Positions 1 to 6,480 of a DNA stretch of 7,332 nt are shown in pieces. Made by a program: the position numbers and the translations under genes. This stretch comes from Bacteroidota bacterium. Its GTDB lineage: Bacteria > Bacteroidota > Rhodothermia > Rhodothermales > UBA10348. Each line of letters starts with the position of its first letter. The stretch's first letter is position 1. The notes under the pieces are model-generated. The model saw only the letters and a program-made list of their open reading frames with translations, ran no database searches and was not told where the DNA came from. Location: NCBI GenBank assembly GCA_004356385.1, contig SMXL01000031.1:1-7332 (forward strand). The letters run 5' to 3'.

Positions 1-46
1 AATCGCATTCCGAAAAGGAAAATGGAAGAACGTCGTGGTGTAGAAA

Positions 47-85
47 GATATGAGTGTAACCGGATATGGCGTGTAGCAGGATATG
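47..85 (+). repeat. Three phased GATATG direct repeats before the kinase gene
   Basis: GATATG occurs at 47-52, 63-68 and 80-85, spaced 16 and 17 bp apart. The first two copies are followed by a shared GTGTA(A/G)C stretch, so this is an imperfect tandem repeat of about 16 bp. The third copy overlaps the start codon of the kinase gene. Near helical-turn multiples, such phased repeats can be operator half-sites, but this could be chance in a short stretch. The repeats are seen directly; the regulatory role is inference. Confidence 0.35.
75..80 (+). promoter_or_regulatory. Shine-Dalgarno-like site of the kinase gene
   Basis: AGCAGG lies 2 nt before the ATG at 83 and 5 nt before the adjacent in-frame ATG at 86. 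The spacing suits the second ATG better, so translation may begin at residue 2 of the longest reading frame. The match to the anti-SD sequence is partial. Confidence 0.4.
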
Positions 86-1597
86 ATGAGATCCGACCGG
101 ATAACACTTGAGGAGTTACAAAGTCGACAGGGTGTTGAATCACTTCTGAGTGAGACACTACATGAAGGCATCAATTCAAGCCTGGAAACAGCTTCGTTTC
201 GCGGTCTTGATGTCCTTTCGATGCGGAAAATATCTGAGCGGATCACGTCAGCGGCGAACCGCCTTTCAGAAGGAAACGATTCGTCCGAGCGAGCCGTCGT
301 CGTATACTGCCCGGCGCGAATCGAAGTGGTGGGCAAGCACACGGATTACGCGGGTGGGAGCAGTCTTACGTGTGCGAGTCAGCGCTCTTTCTGCATGGTT
401 GCGACCACCTCTGAGGAGCCCGGAGTGCGTCTGGAGGATTTGGTATCTGGAACTTCAGCTCTCATATCGTTTGGCAGCGTCGCCGGCGACGGGCCCCACC
501 AAGACCCCGACAACCATTCTAAAGATCATCCTGAAACTCCAGCCCCGATCTGGACCGCCTATCCGCGGACGGTTTTGAAACGATATTGCGCCAATTTCGA
601 TGTGCCAGAGAGGGGGATTTCTGTGGTTTTTAGTAGCGATATTCCGAGGGCTTCGGGAATGAGCAGTTCCAGCGCGTTTGTAATCGGAACCTGGATGTGC
701 ATCGCAGCCCTTTCCGAAGTTACCCGGCATGACTCCTTCCGTCGAAATATTCAATCGGGCGCCGATCTCGCGAGCTACATGGGGTGCGTCGAGAACGGTT
801 TTGCATTCAAGGACCTGGCCGGCGATTCAGGGGTCGGGACGATGGGTGGGGCCCAAGATCACACGGCTATTCTGTATTCCGAGCCGTATAGGCTTGGTCA
901 TATTCAATATCGACCTTTGAAGCGACTCGAGTGGGTATCACTGCCTTCGGATCTCACGTTTGTGATTGCGTCCAGCGGGGTTCGGGCGCAGAAGACGACG
1001 GGTGCCAAGGAGGATTACAATCGTGCGGTGCGATTGGCTACTCGAGCGGTCGAACTCTGGTCCGTGGAGATGGGAGAGTACCACGCGACCCTTGGTGGCC
1101 TCGTTTCATCCGGCGAATTTTCGATGGATGCCTTCGAATTGTGTGTCGACAAAAATGAATCGGACGAACAAATCCGAAACGCCCTGATGAACCGAGTCAG
1201 GCAATTCATCGAAGAAACCCAGACCGTAGTCGCAGGAGTCGTCGAGTCTCTAAAGAGTGGCGACTACGAAATGCTTGAGCAACACGTGTCCCGGTCTCAA
1301 CAGATGACCGACGGATGGCTGGGAAACCAGGTGGACGAAACCCGATTCCTGGTCGAAGCGGCGCTCGACAACGGAGCGATCGCGTCTTCTGCCTTTGGCG
1401 CTGGATTTGGTGGTTCTGTCTGGGCCATGGTTGAGCCGGAAAACTCGGTCCGATTTCTGGAGCGATGGTTTGCTGCTTACGGGCAACTGTTTCAGCACCG
1501 TTTGAGGAAGGCCTATTTCTTTCAGGAGTCGACCGGCCCGGGGGCTTTCGTTCTTGGTGCGGACCAGGAAAAGCTCTTATTCAAATCGAATTTTTGA
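83..1597 (+). CDS. Galactokinase-like GHMP-family sugar kinase
   Basis: A cytoplasmic ATP-dependent small-molecule kinase of the GHMP superfamily, 504 aa. Three family motifs are visible in order. A galactokinase-type sugar-binding signature lies at residues 78-89 (PARIEVVGKHTDY). The ATP-binding glycine/serine loop is at about 187-197 (IPRASGMSSSS). The C-terminal glycine motif is at 438-445 (FGAGFGGS). Asp259 in GGAQDH is the likely catalytic base. Canonical galactokinase reads GRxNxIGEHTDY, so the Asn is replaced by Glu81 and the galactose-contacting Glu by Lys84. The protein is also about 100 aa longer than usual, with roughly 70 extra residues before the signature. Membership of the GHMP family is firm, but the substrate is not: galactose, another hexose or a sugar acid are all possible. 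The gene starts at ATG 83 or 86. Its last 21 bp overlap the end of the oppositely transcribed symporter gene. No epimerase, transferase or other Leloir-pathway gene is in the window. Confidence 0.85.
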   Translation: MMRSDRITLEELQSRQGVESLLSETLHEGINSSLETASFRGLDVLSMRKISERITSAANRLSEGNDSSERAVVVYCPARIEVVGKHTDYAGGSSLTCASQRSFCMVATTSEEPGVRLEDLVSGTSALISFGSVAGDGPHQDPDNHSKDHPETPAPIWTAYPRTVLKRYCANFDVPERGISVVFSSDIPRASGMSSSSAFVIGTWMCIAALSEVTRHDSFRRNIQSGADLASYMGCVENGFAFKDLAGDSGVGTMGGAQDHTAILYSEPYRLGHIQYRPLKRLEWVSLPSDLTFVIASSGVRAQKTTGAKEDYNRAVRLATRAVELWSVEMGEYHATLGGLVSSGEFSMDAFELCVDKNESDEQIRNALMNRVRQFIEETQTVVAGVVESLKSGDYEMLEQHVSRSQQMTDGWLGNQVDETRFLVEAALDNGAIASSAFGAGFGGSVWAMVEPENSVRFLERWFAAYGQLFQHRLRKAYFFQESTGPGAFVLGADQEKLLFKSNF

Positions 1598-3346
1598 CCA
1601 CAACCGGTAGAGGGCGAACAGCGAAATTGCCGCGACAAGTGTCATCGCGAAAGCTGCCGTCCAATTGCCATACAGATAGTAGCCAGTCGCGAAAAGCAGG
1701 CTGTAAATACCCAGTGCTCCAACGACAGACGCCAGGATACCGCTCGGGAGATCGGAACCGTCGGATTCATATCCTGGACCCAGTCGCGTCAACACAGGCT
1801 TCCAACCGGGGCCGCCAGGCCGAATTTTCTGGTAAAATGAATCCAAAACAGCCTGGTCGGTCGTGGGCCCAAAAATAGCAACCGAAATCCATGCAGTTGT
1901 CGTAATACCAACGCCTACAAGGAGTTGTTGCCATGATTCCATCCCGAATCCGTGACCGAATTGAAGAACCATGGCTACGACAAAAGAAACGATCATGGCA
2001 GTGAGCTCGGACGCGGCATTCACCCGCCACCAGTACCATCTGAGAATGAATAGAAGGCCCGTGCCCGCTCCAATTTGAAGGATGATGTTGAAGACTTGCA
2101 GCGCGTTCTCCAGATACAAAGCCAGCGTGCAAGCGACTACCATCAAAATTACGGTGGTAATTCTTCCCGACCAGACCTGCTGGCGCTCCGTGGCATCCGG
2201 ACGGATAAATCGACGATAGATATCGTTTACAATTATGGAGGAGCCCCAGTTCACCTGAGTCGACATTGTCGACATGTAGGCGGCCGCAAGTGACGTAACG
2301 ACTAGACCGAGAAGACCGCTCGGTAAGTAGGTCAGCATGGCCGGGTATGCGAGATCATTTCGCACCTGCGATTCCGGTACGGCAGGGAATCGTTCCGCGA
2401 TGGATGCCAGATCGGGAAAGACGATGAGCGATGCGAGAGCGATCAGGATCCACGGCCAGGGTCTGAGCGCGTAATGCAAGCCATTGAACAACAACGTAGC
2501 CCCGGCCGCATGCCTTTCGTTTTTAGCCGCGAGCATGCGTTGAACGATATAACCCCCGCCGCCTGGCTCGGCGCCCGGATAGTATGCGGCCCACCACTGC
2601 ACCGCCAAGGGGATGATAAAGACCGGAACGAGCACGTCCATCGAAACCGTGTCAAACGACGGTAGAAATTCCAGGGAGGACACGACATTCTCATGGACAA
2701 GAAGTGCACTGAGGCCTCCTATTTCTGGCATGTTCAACACATAGACGGTTGCCCAGATGGATCCTGCAATCGCGAGTGAGAATTGGATGAGATCGGTCAA
2801 TAAGACCCCTCGGAGCCCACCCAAGGCAGAATAAACGACCGTAATACCAGCAGAGATCACGACCGTTTGAATGGGTGACCAACCCATCATCACCATCCCG
2901 ATTTTGATCGCGGCAAGCGTGACCGAAGCCATGATGATGATATTGAACAGGATTCCCAGGTAGACCGCTCGAAAACCTCGCAGAAACGCGGCCGTTTTTC
3001 CCGAGTAGCGAAGCTCGTAGAATTCCACGTCGGTTAAGACACCCGAACGCCGCCACAATTTGGCATAGAGAAAAACAGTCAGCATTCCCGTCAGCAGGAA
3101 TGACCACCAAGCCCAGTTGCCGTACGTCCCCCCGCTGCGCACGATATCTGCTACGAGGTTCGGCGTGTCTGTCGAAAATGTGGTCGCCACCATGGAAATA
3201 CCGAGCAACCACCAGGGCATGGACTGTCCGCCCAGGAAATAGGATCGAAAGCTCTTACCTGAGGTTCGGGAAACGGATAGACCAATCGCCAGAGACACCC
3301 CAAAAAAGGTTGCCATGATGGCCCAATCAATTCCGGAGAGATGCAT
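1577..3346 (-). CDS. Sodium:solute symporter (SSS family)
   Basis: An inner-membrane transporter that uses the sodium gradient to import a small solute such as a sugar or organic anion. Numbered from an upstream ATG at 3457, the longest frame has 626 aa, but the chosen start at 3346 (its Met38) gives 589 aa. This choice places Met a few residues before the first membrane helix (IDWAIMATFFGVSLAIGL), as is usual in the family, whereas the extra 37 residues are hydrophilic and proline-rich. Family hallmarks include FLGGQSMPWWLLGISMVATTF after helix 1, a glycine-rich loop ending GGGGYIVQRMLAAKNERHA, and the AAAYMSTMSTQVNWGSS stretch with the Ser/Thr cluster expected at the Na2 sodium site. More than twelve hydrophobic segments are visible. 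The substrate cannot be read from sequence. There is no clear SD at either start. The gene is convergent with and overlaps the kinase gene, and diverges from pabBC. Confidence 0.88.
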   Translation of the reverse strand: MHLSGIDWAIMATFFGVSLAIGLSVSRTSGKSFRSYFLGGQSMPWWLLGISMVATTFSTDTPNLVADIVRSGGTYGNWAWWSFLLTGMLTVFLYAKLWRRSGVLTDVEFYELRYSGKTAAFLRGFRAVYLGILFNIIIMASVTLAAIKIGMVMMGWSPIQTVVISAGITVVYSALGGLRGVLLTDLIQFSLAIAGSIWATVYVLNMPEIGGLSALLVHENVVSSLEFLPSFDTVSMDVLVPVFIIPLAVQWWAAYYPGAEPGGGGYIVQRMLAAKNERHAAGATLLFNGLHYALRPWPWILIALASLIVFPDLASIAERFPAVPESQVRNDLAYPAMLTYLPSGLLGLVVTSLAAAYMSTMSTQVNWGSSIIVNDIYRRFIRPDATERQQVWSGRITTVILMVVACTLALYLENALQVFNIILQIGAGTGLLFILRWYWWRVNAASELTAMIVSFVVAMVLQFGHGFGMESWQQLLVGVGITTTAWISVAIFGPTTDQAVLDSFYQKIRPGGPGWKPVLTRLGPGYESDGSDLPSGILASVVGALGIYSLLFATGYYLYGNWTAAFAMTLVAAISLFALYRLWSKIRFE

Positions 3347-3413
3347 ACGGTGTGCGGGTAACGGGTAATGAGTCGGCTCCGTCAAAGGTAGCGAAAAAGG
3401 CTGATCACTCACG

Positions 3414-3427
3414 AGCGGTGAACCGCT
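3414..3427. repeat. Palindrome AGCGGT-GA-ACCGCT
   Basis: A perfect inverted repeat with two 6-bp arms and a 2-bp centre. The short centre suits a dimeric regulator site better than an RNA hairpin. It lies about 70 bp upstream of the preferred symporter start, a plausible place for an operator. No known regulator consensus was recognised. The symmetry is seen directly; the function is inferred. Confidence 0.45.
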
Positions 3428-3490
3428 GGTGCTGAACATGGAACGATAGCCGGCCATGGGTGAATGAGCGCGGAAGAAAAAGATCGCATC

Positions 3491-3520
3491 TTGACTTTGC
3501 CCCGCGCGCCGACGTATTTG
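3491..3520 (+). promoter_or_regulatory. Candidate sigma-70-like promoter for pabBC
   Basis: TTGACT at 3491-3496 matches five of six bases of the -35 consensus. TATTTG at 3515-3520, after an 18-bp spacer, is a weak -10. It would start transcription near 3527, about 90 nt upstream of the pabBC start codon. The -10 hexamer forms the loop of the inverted repeat at 3509-3526. The match is modest and the organism's sigma factor preference is unknown. Confidence 0.3.
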
Positions 3521-3526
3521 CGTCGG
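3509..3526. repeat. Inverted repeat CCGACG-N6-CGTCGG
   Basis: Perfect 6-bp arms flank TATTTG, about 90 bp upstream of pabBC. It could be an operator covering the candidate -10 element or a small 6-bp stem with a 6-nt loop. It is not followed by a T-run, so it does not look like an intrinsic terminator. Confidence 0.4.
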
Positions 3527-3614
3527 ATGTCTATCGAGACTTTGGCAGCCGTCAACGGCATTCGCGTCAGCCGTTCAAACTGTTCGCGCCTCTCATCCAA
3601 ACAATTCTCAACCG

Positions 3615-5459
3615 ATGGTCGATCTTCTCGAGCGCCTTGCGCAGCCTGGCACCGTGCTTCTCGACGGATCGTCCGACCCGGGGCAGCGCTGTCTTCTTTT
3701 TTCGGCTCCGGATCGGATTTTATCTGCGTCTCGACCAGCAGAGGTTCCAGCACTCCTTGAATCCGTAGACAAGGCTCTTGACGAGGGATGGCATATCGCA
3801 GGTTATCAGGCCTATGAGGCGGGATATGGATTCGAACCCGATCGTTTCAGTCACGTCGTGGACGTTGACTACGAGCGAGAGTTGGGGTATCCAGTTGCAT
3901 GGTTTGGACTCTACAAAGAGCCGGATCAGATTGAATCGGTAGATCTCGACAAAGTATTTGCCATCTGCGAACCGGCGCCGTATCTGGAAGACCTGATTCT
4001 CCAGGAATCAGAAGACGGATACCGAGCCAAGGTGGATCGAATTCTAGATCTCATTCGAGACGGCGACGTCTACCAGATCAACCTGACCGGTCGATTCGAA
4101 TCCGATTTTGACCTTGGATTTATCGCGTTGTACGGTCTCATGCGCCGCCGCCAACCGGTTTCGTACGGAGCGTTAATCCAACTTGGAGACGTTCAGATTT
4201 TGTCGGCCTCTCCGGAACGATTCGTGGCGTGGGAAGGAGGGACGATTCGTGCGCAGCCCATGAAAGGCACAGCTCCCAGAGGATGCACACCCGAACTGGA
4301 TGGCTTTTTATGCGAATGGCTTCAGACCGATTACAAGAGCCAGGCTGAAAATCTGATGATCGTGGATCTTCTCCGAAATGACCTTTCAATGATCTGTGTC
4401 CCGGGCTCCGTTCACGTTCCACGGCTATTCGAAATAGAAGTTTACGAGACGCTGATTCAGATGACATCGTCGATCGAGGGTCGAATTCGACCGGGAGTGA
4501 AACCATCAGAGCTCTTGACGGCGCTTTTTCCCTGTGGTTCGATCACCGGGGCACCAAAAATTCGAGCCATGCGCCGAATTCTGGAGCTAGAATCCCAGCC
4601 GAGGGGTGTGTACTGCGGAGCGATCGGCCACATTTCTCCGGAAGCGGAGGGAATGTTTAACGTCGCCATTCGCACCCTGACGATTCGAGATGGACACCTT
4701 ACGCTTGGCTCAGGGGGTGGTATTGTCTGGGATTCGGATTCGGCAGATGAACACCAAGAAACGCTACTGAAAACACGGTTTCTATCCGGGAATCAACCAT
4801 CTGGGGCGGCTCCCATAGAGATCATTGAGACGATGAAATGGCTGGACGGCATCGATCATCTGGCCCATCATATGGCCCGCCTCCATCAAACCGCAGACCG
4901 ACTCGGGTATGTCGTACCCACCGATAAAGTGTCGAGCGAGCTCGAGCTTCTGGATAATAAACTCGAACCTGGAGCGGCTCATATCATTCGACTCTTGTTG
5001 GGTCCTGGGGGGAAACTCTCGATCGATGCAAAGCGACTCGTTCACGACAGCACCGTGGCGTATCGGATTGGAATTTCTCAGAACCCTGTTCATTCCGATA
5101 ATCCTTTTCTGTACGTCAAAACAACATTCCGGAGTATTTACGATGCCGGTCGAACGGAGGCAGAAGATCGAGGTCTGGATGAAGTGATTTATCTGAATGA
5201 AAAAGGTGAACTCACCGAGGGGACGATCACAAACGTGTTTCTTTTTTTGGATGGAACGTGGGTCACGCCCCGACAATCCTGTGGCTTGCTGGCCGGTATC
5301 GGAAGGGAGATCGAGATGGGCTCGGATCGAGCGCCCGAGGAACGCCTTCTCACCAGAGACGATTATCTAAGTGCCGAAAAAATTGTACTTACGAATGCGG
5401 TTCGAGGTCGAATACCGGCAGTCCGCGAGGAAGACGATTCGCGGGTTCCGTCTCCATGA
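3615..5459 (+). CDS. pabB: Fused aminodeoxychorismate synthase component I / aminodeoxychorismate lyase (PabB-PabC)
   Basis: A cytoplasmic folate-pathway enzyme of 614 aa. Residues about 1-392 are PabB, which converts chorismate to 4-amino-4-deoxychorismate with ammonia from a PabA-type glutaminase. Residues about 400-605 are PabC, a PLP fold-IV lyase releasing pyruvate and p-aminobenzoate. PabB motifs include VYQINLTGRF (152-161), ASPERF (198-203), ENLMIVDLLRNDLS (245-258), the GSITGAPK motif (308-315) and GSGGGIVWDSDSADEHQETL (366-384). Lys217 in QPMKGT marks PabB rather than anthranilate synthase, where the position is normally Ala. In PabC, Lys502 in YVKTTFR is the expected PLP lysine, and LTEGTITN (533-540) is the conserved active-site segment. 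Length and order are normal for this known fusion. The ATG at 3615 begins directly before the family's N-terminal strand. There is no SD and no in-frame ATG further upstream in the gap. No pabA is present in the window. Confidence 0.93.
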   Translation: MVDLLERLAQPGTVLLDGSSDPGQRCLLFSAPDRILSASRPAEVPALLESVDKALDEGWHIAGYQAYEAGYGFEPDRFSHVVDVDYERELGYPVAWFGLYKEPDQIESVDLDKVFAICEPAPYLEDLILQESEDGYRAKVDRILDLIRDGDVYQINLTGRFESDFDLGFIALYGLMRRRQPVSYGALIQLGDVQILSASPERFVAWEGGTIRAQPMKGTAPRGCTPELDGFLCEWLQTDYKSQAENLMIVDLLRNDLSMICVPGSVHVPRLFEIEVYETLIQMTSSIEGRIRPGVKPSELLTALFPCGSITGAPKIRAMRRILELESQPRGVYCGAIGHISPEAEGMFNVAIRTLTIRDGHLTLGSGGGIVWDSDSADEHQETLLKTRFLSGNQPSGAAPIEIIETMKWLDGIDHLAHHMARLHQTADRLGYVVPTDKVSSELELLDNKLEPGAAHIIRLLLGPGGKLSIDAKRLVHDSTVAYRIGISQNPVHSDNPFLYVKTTFRSIYDAGRTEAEDRGLDEVIYLNEKGELTEGTITNVFLFLDGTWVTPRQSCGLLAGIGREIEMGSDRAPEERLLTRDDYLSAEKIVLTNAVRGRIPAVREEDDSRVPSP

Positions 5460-5461
5460 TT

Positions 5462-6310
5462 TTATAACTCGTCCTGCTCCGATGTCGGCTTATTTCTCCC
5501 TTCGAAGTCGTCCATGGACCGCGATATTCCGAAATACGATACAAGTCCGTCAAACCAGGAGACCGGTAGGACACGCAGTAGCAAAACAGAATAAACGAAT
5601 CGGGGCATGATCAGTCTCTTTTTTCCATGGTAAATCGCGCGAATGCTCTTTTTAACGACGACCTCGGCGGACAGAATCGGAAGCACCCAACTAAATCTCG
5701 TTTTTACACCGGAAAACATACCCGTATCTACGTAAAACGGACAAAGGAGGGTTGTTTTGATGGGATGTCCGAGTTGCTTCATTTCGAGTCGTAGCGACTC
5801 ATCGAACGCAATCGCCGCCGACTTACTGGCGCAGTAGTCGGCCAGTTTCGGCGTTCCTAGAAATCCGCCTGCAGACGCCAACGTCACAACGTGTCCCTTC
5901 CCGCGTAAAATCATGTGAGGAAGAAAGGCCTTCGTCACCCTGAAGGGCGCCAGCGCATTCACAGCGAAGGTTCTTTCGATATCCTCGTCGGAGAGTTCCG
6001 TAATCCAATTCCCTTTCACGACTCCGGCGTTATTCAGCAGAATGTCTACGTGTTCTAGATCTCTGAGAGTTTCCTCGGATGCCCGGTTGATCGAATGTAG
6101 ATCCGTGACGTCGCAGACGTAGGTGTGAAGGCGGGTCGTCGAGAGATCTGAATCTGTCGTGGCGCTCTTTGTCAAGCGATCGAGGCCGTCGACGTCGATG
6201 TCCCAGGCCGCGACGCGCGCACCGAGCCCCAGGAACACGAGGCTGAAGAGTCTCCCCATTCCACTCGCGGCTCCGGTGACAACAATATGTTGGTTTGTGA
6301 AATCGATGAT
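5462..6310 (-). CDS. Short-chain dehydrogenase/reductase, SDR16C (retinol-dehydrogenase-like)
   Basis: An NAD(P)-dependent oxidoreductase with a Rossmann fold. From the first ATG (6259) there are 265 aa, but that Met lies inside the cofactor motif TGAASGMG. The frame continues upstream to a stop at 6338-6340 and encodes IIDFTNQHIVVTGAASG just before that Met, exactly what this family begins with. I therefore extend it to the ATC at 6310 (282 aa). No ATG, GTG or TTG exists in that stretch, so the start is non-canonical or damaged. Using 6259 numbering, the motifs are AWD (18-20, an acidic residue favouring NAD), NNAG (76-79), Asn101, Ser129 and YCASK (142-146). The C-terminal part (CPFYVDTGMFSGVKTRF; later FGISRSMDDFEGR) resembles the animal RDH10/DHRS3/HSD17B11 group. 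The substrate is unknown, perhaps a lipophilic alcohol or ketone. Hydrophobic residues at about 221-243 may aid membrane association. It ends 2 bp from the pabBC stop and diverges from acs. Confidence 0.85.
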   Translation of the reverse strand: MIDFTNQHIVVTGAASGMGRLFSLVFLGLGARVAAWDIDVDGLDRLTKSATTDSDLSTTRLHTYVCDVTDLHSINRASEETLRDLEHVDILLNNAGVVKGNWITELSDEDIERTFAVNALAPFRVTKAFLPHMILRGKGHVVTLASAGGFLGTPKLADYCASKSAAIAFDESLRLEMKQLGHPIKTTLLCPFYVDTGMFSGVKTRFSWVLPILSAEVVVKKSIRAIYHGKKRLIMPRFVYSVLLLRVLPVSWFDGLVSYFGISRSMDDFEGRNKPTSEQDEL

Positions 6311-6480
6311 GGGTAACGCTGAGCGATAATTGAAGGCTCAAATGGATGGTCTCGAGAGTCAATCAAAGATACGTGCCTCGATCAGTTTCCAAATCCAATT
6401 CACGAGCCGTTCCGGAATTCTTTCCAATCCGTCGTTATTCTATGTGAGGCGTGAGACAACGGGAAAAAGTAAAGAGAAGG
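6311..6480. other. Divergent intergenic region between SDR gene and acs
   Basis: This gap of about 170 bp must hold promoters for both flanking genes. It contains a 5-bp-arm inverted repeat, TGAGC-N11-GCTCA, at 6320-6340, just upstream of the inferred SDR start. A GTG at 6451 in frame with acs (followed by RQREKVKRR) is a possible but unlikely alternative start for that gene. No convincing -35/-10 pair or terminator was found. Confidence 0.4.

Larger units (their letters stand above)
3347..3614. other. Divergent intergenic region between symporter and pabBC
   Basis: This 268-bp gap separates two diverging genes and must carry both promoters if the symporter starts at 3346. It contains two perfect 6-bp-arm inverted repeats and a promoter-like hexamer pair, listed separately. 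Short open frames cross it on both strands, but none resembles a protein or has a convincing ribosome site. If the symporter instead starts at 3457, the gap shrinks to 157 bp and the first inverted repeat becomes coding. Confidence 0.6.

Noticed and set aside
1..111. Open frame running from the window edge to a TGA at 109-111, possibly the tail of an upstream gene.
   Set aside because: The translated stretch is short, rich in Arg and Glu, resembles no family I recognise, and would overlap the kinase start by 29 bp. The window edge prevents a decision.
3460..3768. Two 98-102 aa plus-strand frames crossing the symporter/pabBC gap.
   Set aside because: They run deep into pabBC in other frames, have Arg/Ser-rich shadow-like composition and no recognisable domain, and the gap has better regulatory explanations.
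3615..4790. Anthranilate synthase component I (TrpE) as an alternative identity for the chorismate-binding domain.
   Set aside because: The Lys in QPMKGT and the fused PabC domain with its PLP lysine both specify aminodeoxychorismate synthesis.
4782..5276. A 164-aa minus-strand open frame opposite the PabC domain.
   Set aside because: Antisense shadow; the plus strand has clear PabC motifs through the whole stretch.
5432..5456. Short AGACG...CGTCT complementarity at the pabBC end as a possible terminator.
   Set aside because: Only 5 bp of stem, a long loop and no following T-run; it lies inside coding sequence.
5462..5482. SDR C-terminus ending in DEL, reminiscent of a eukaryotic ER-retention signal.
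   Set aside because: The window has bacterial gene organisation, the full KDEL/HDEL tetrapeptide is not present (it reads QDEL), and three residues match easily by chance.
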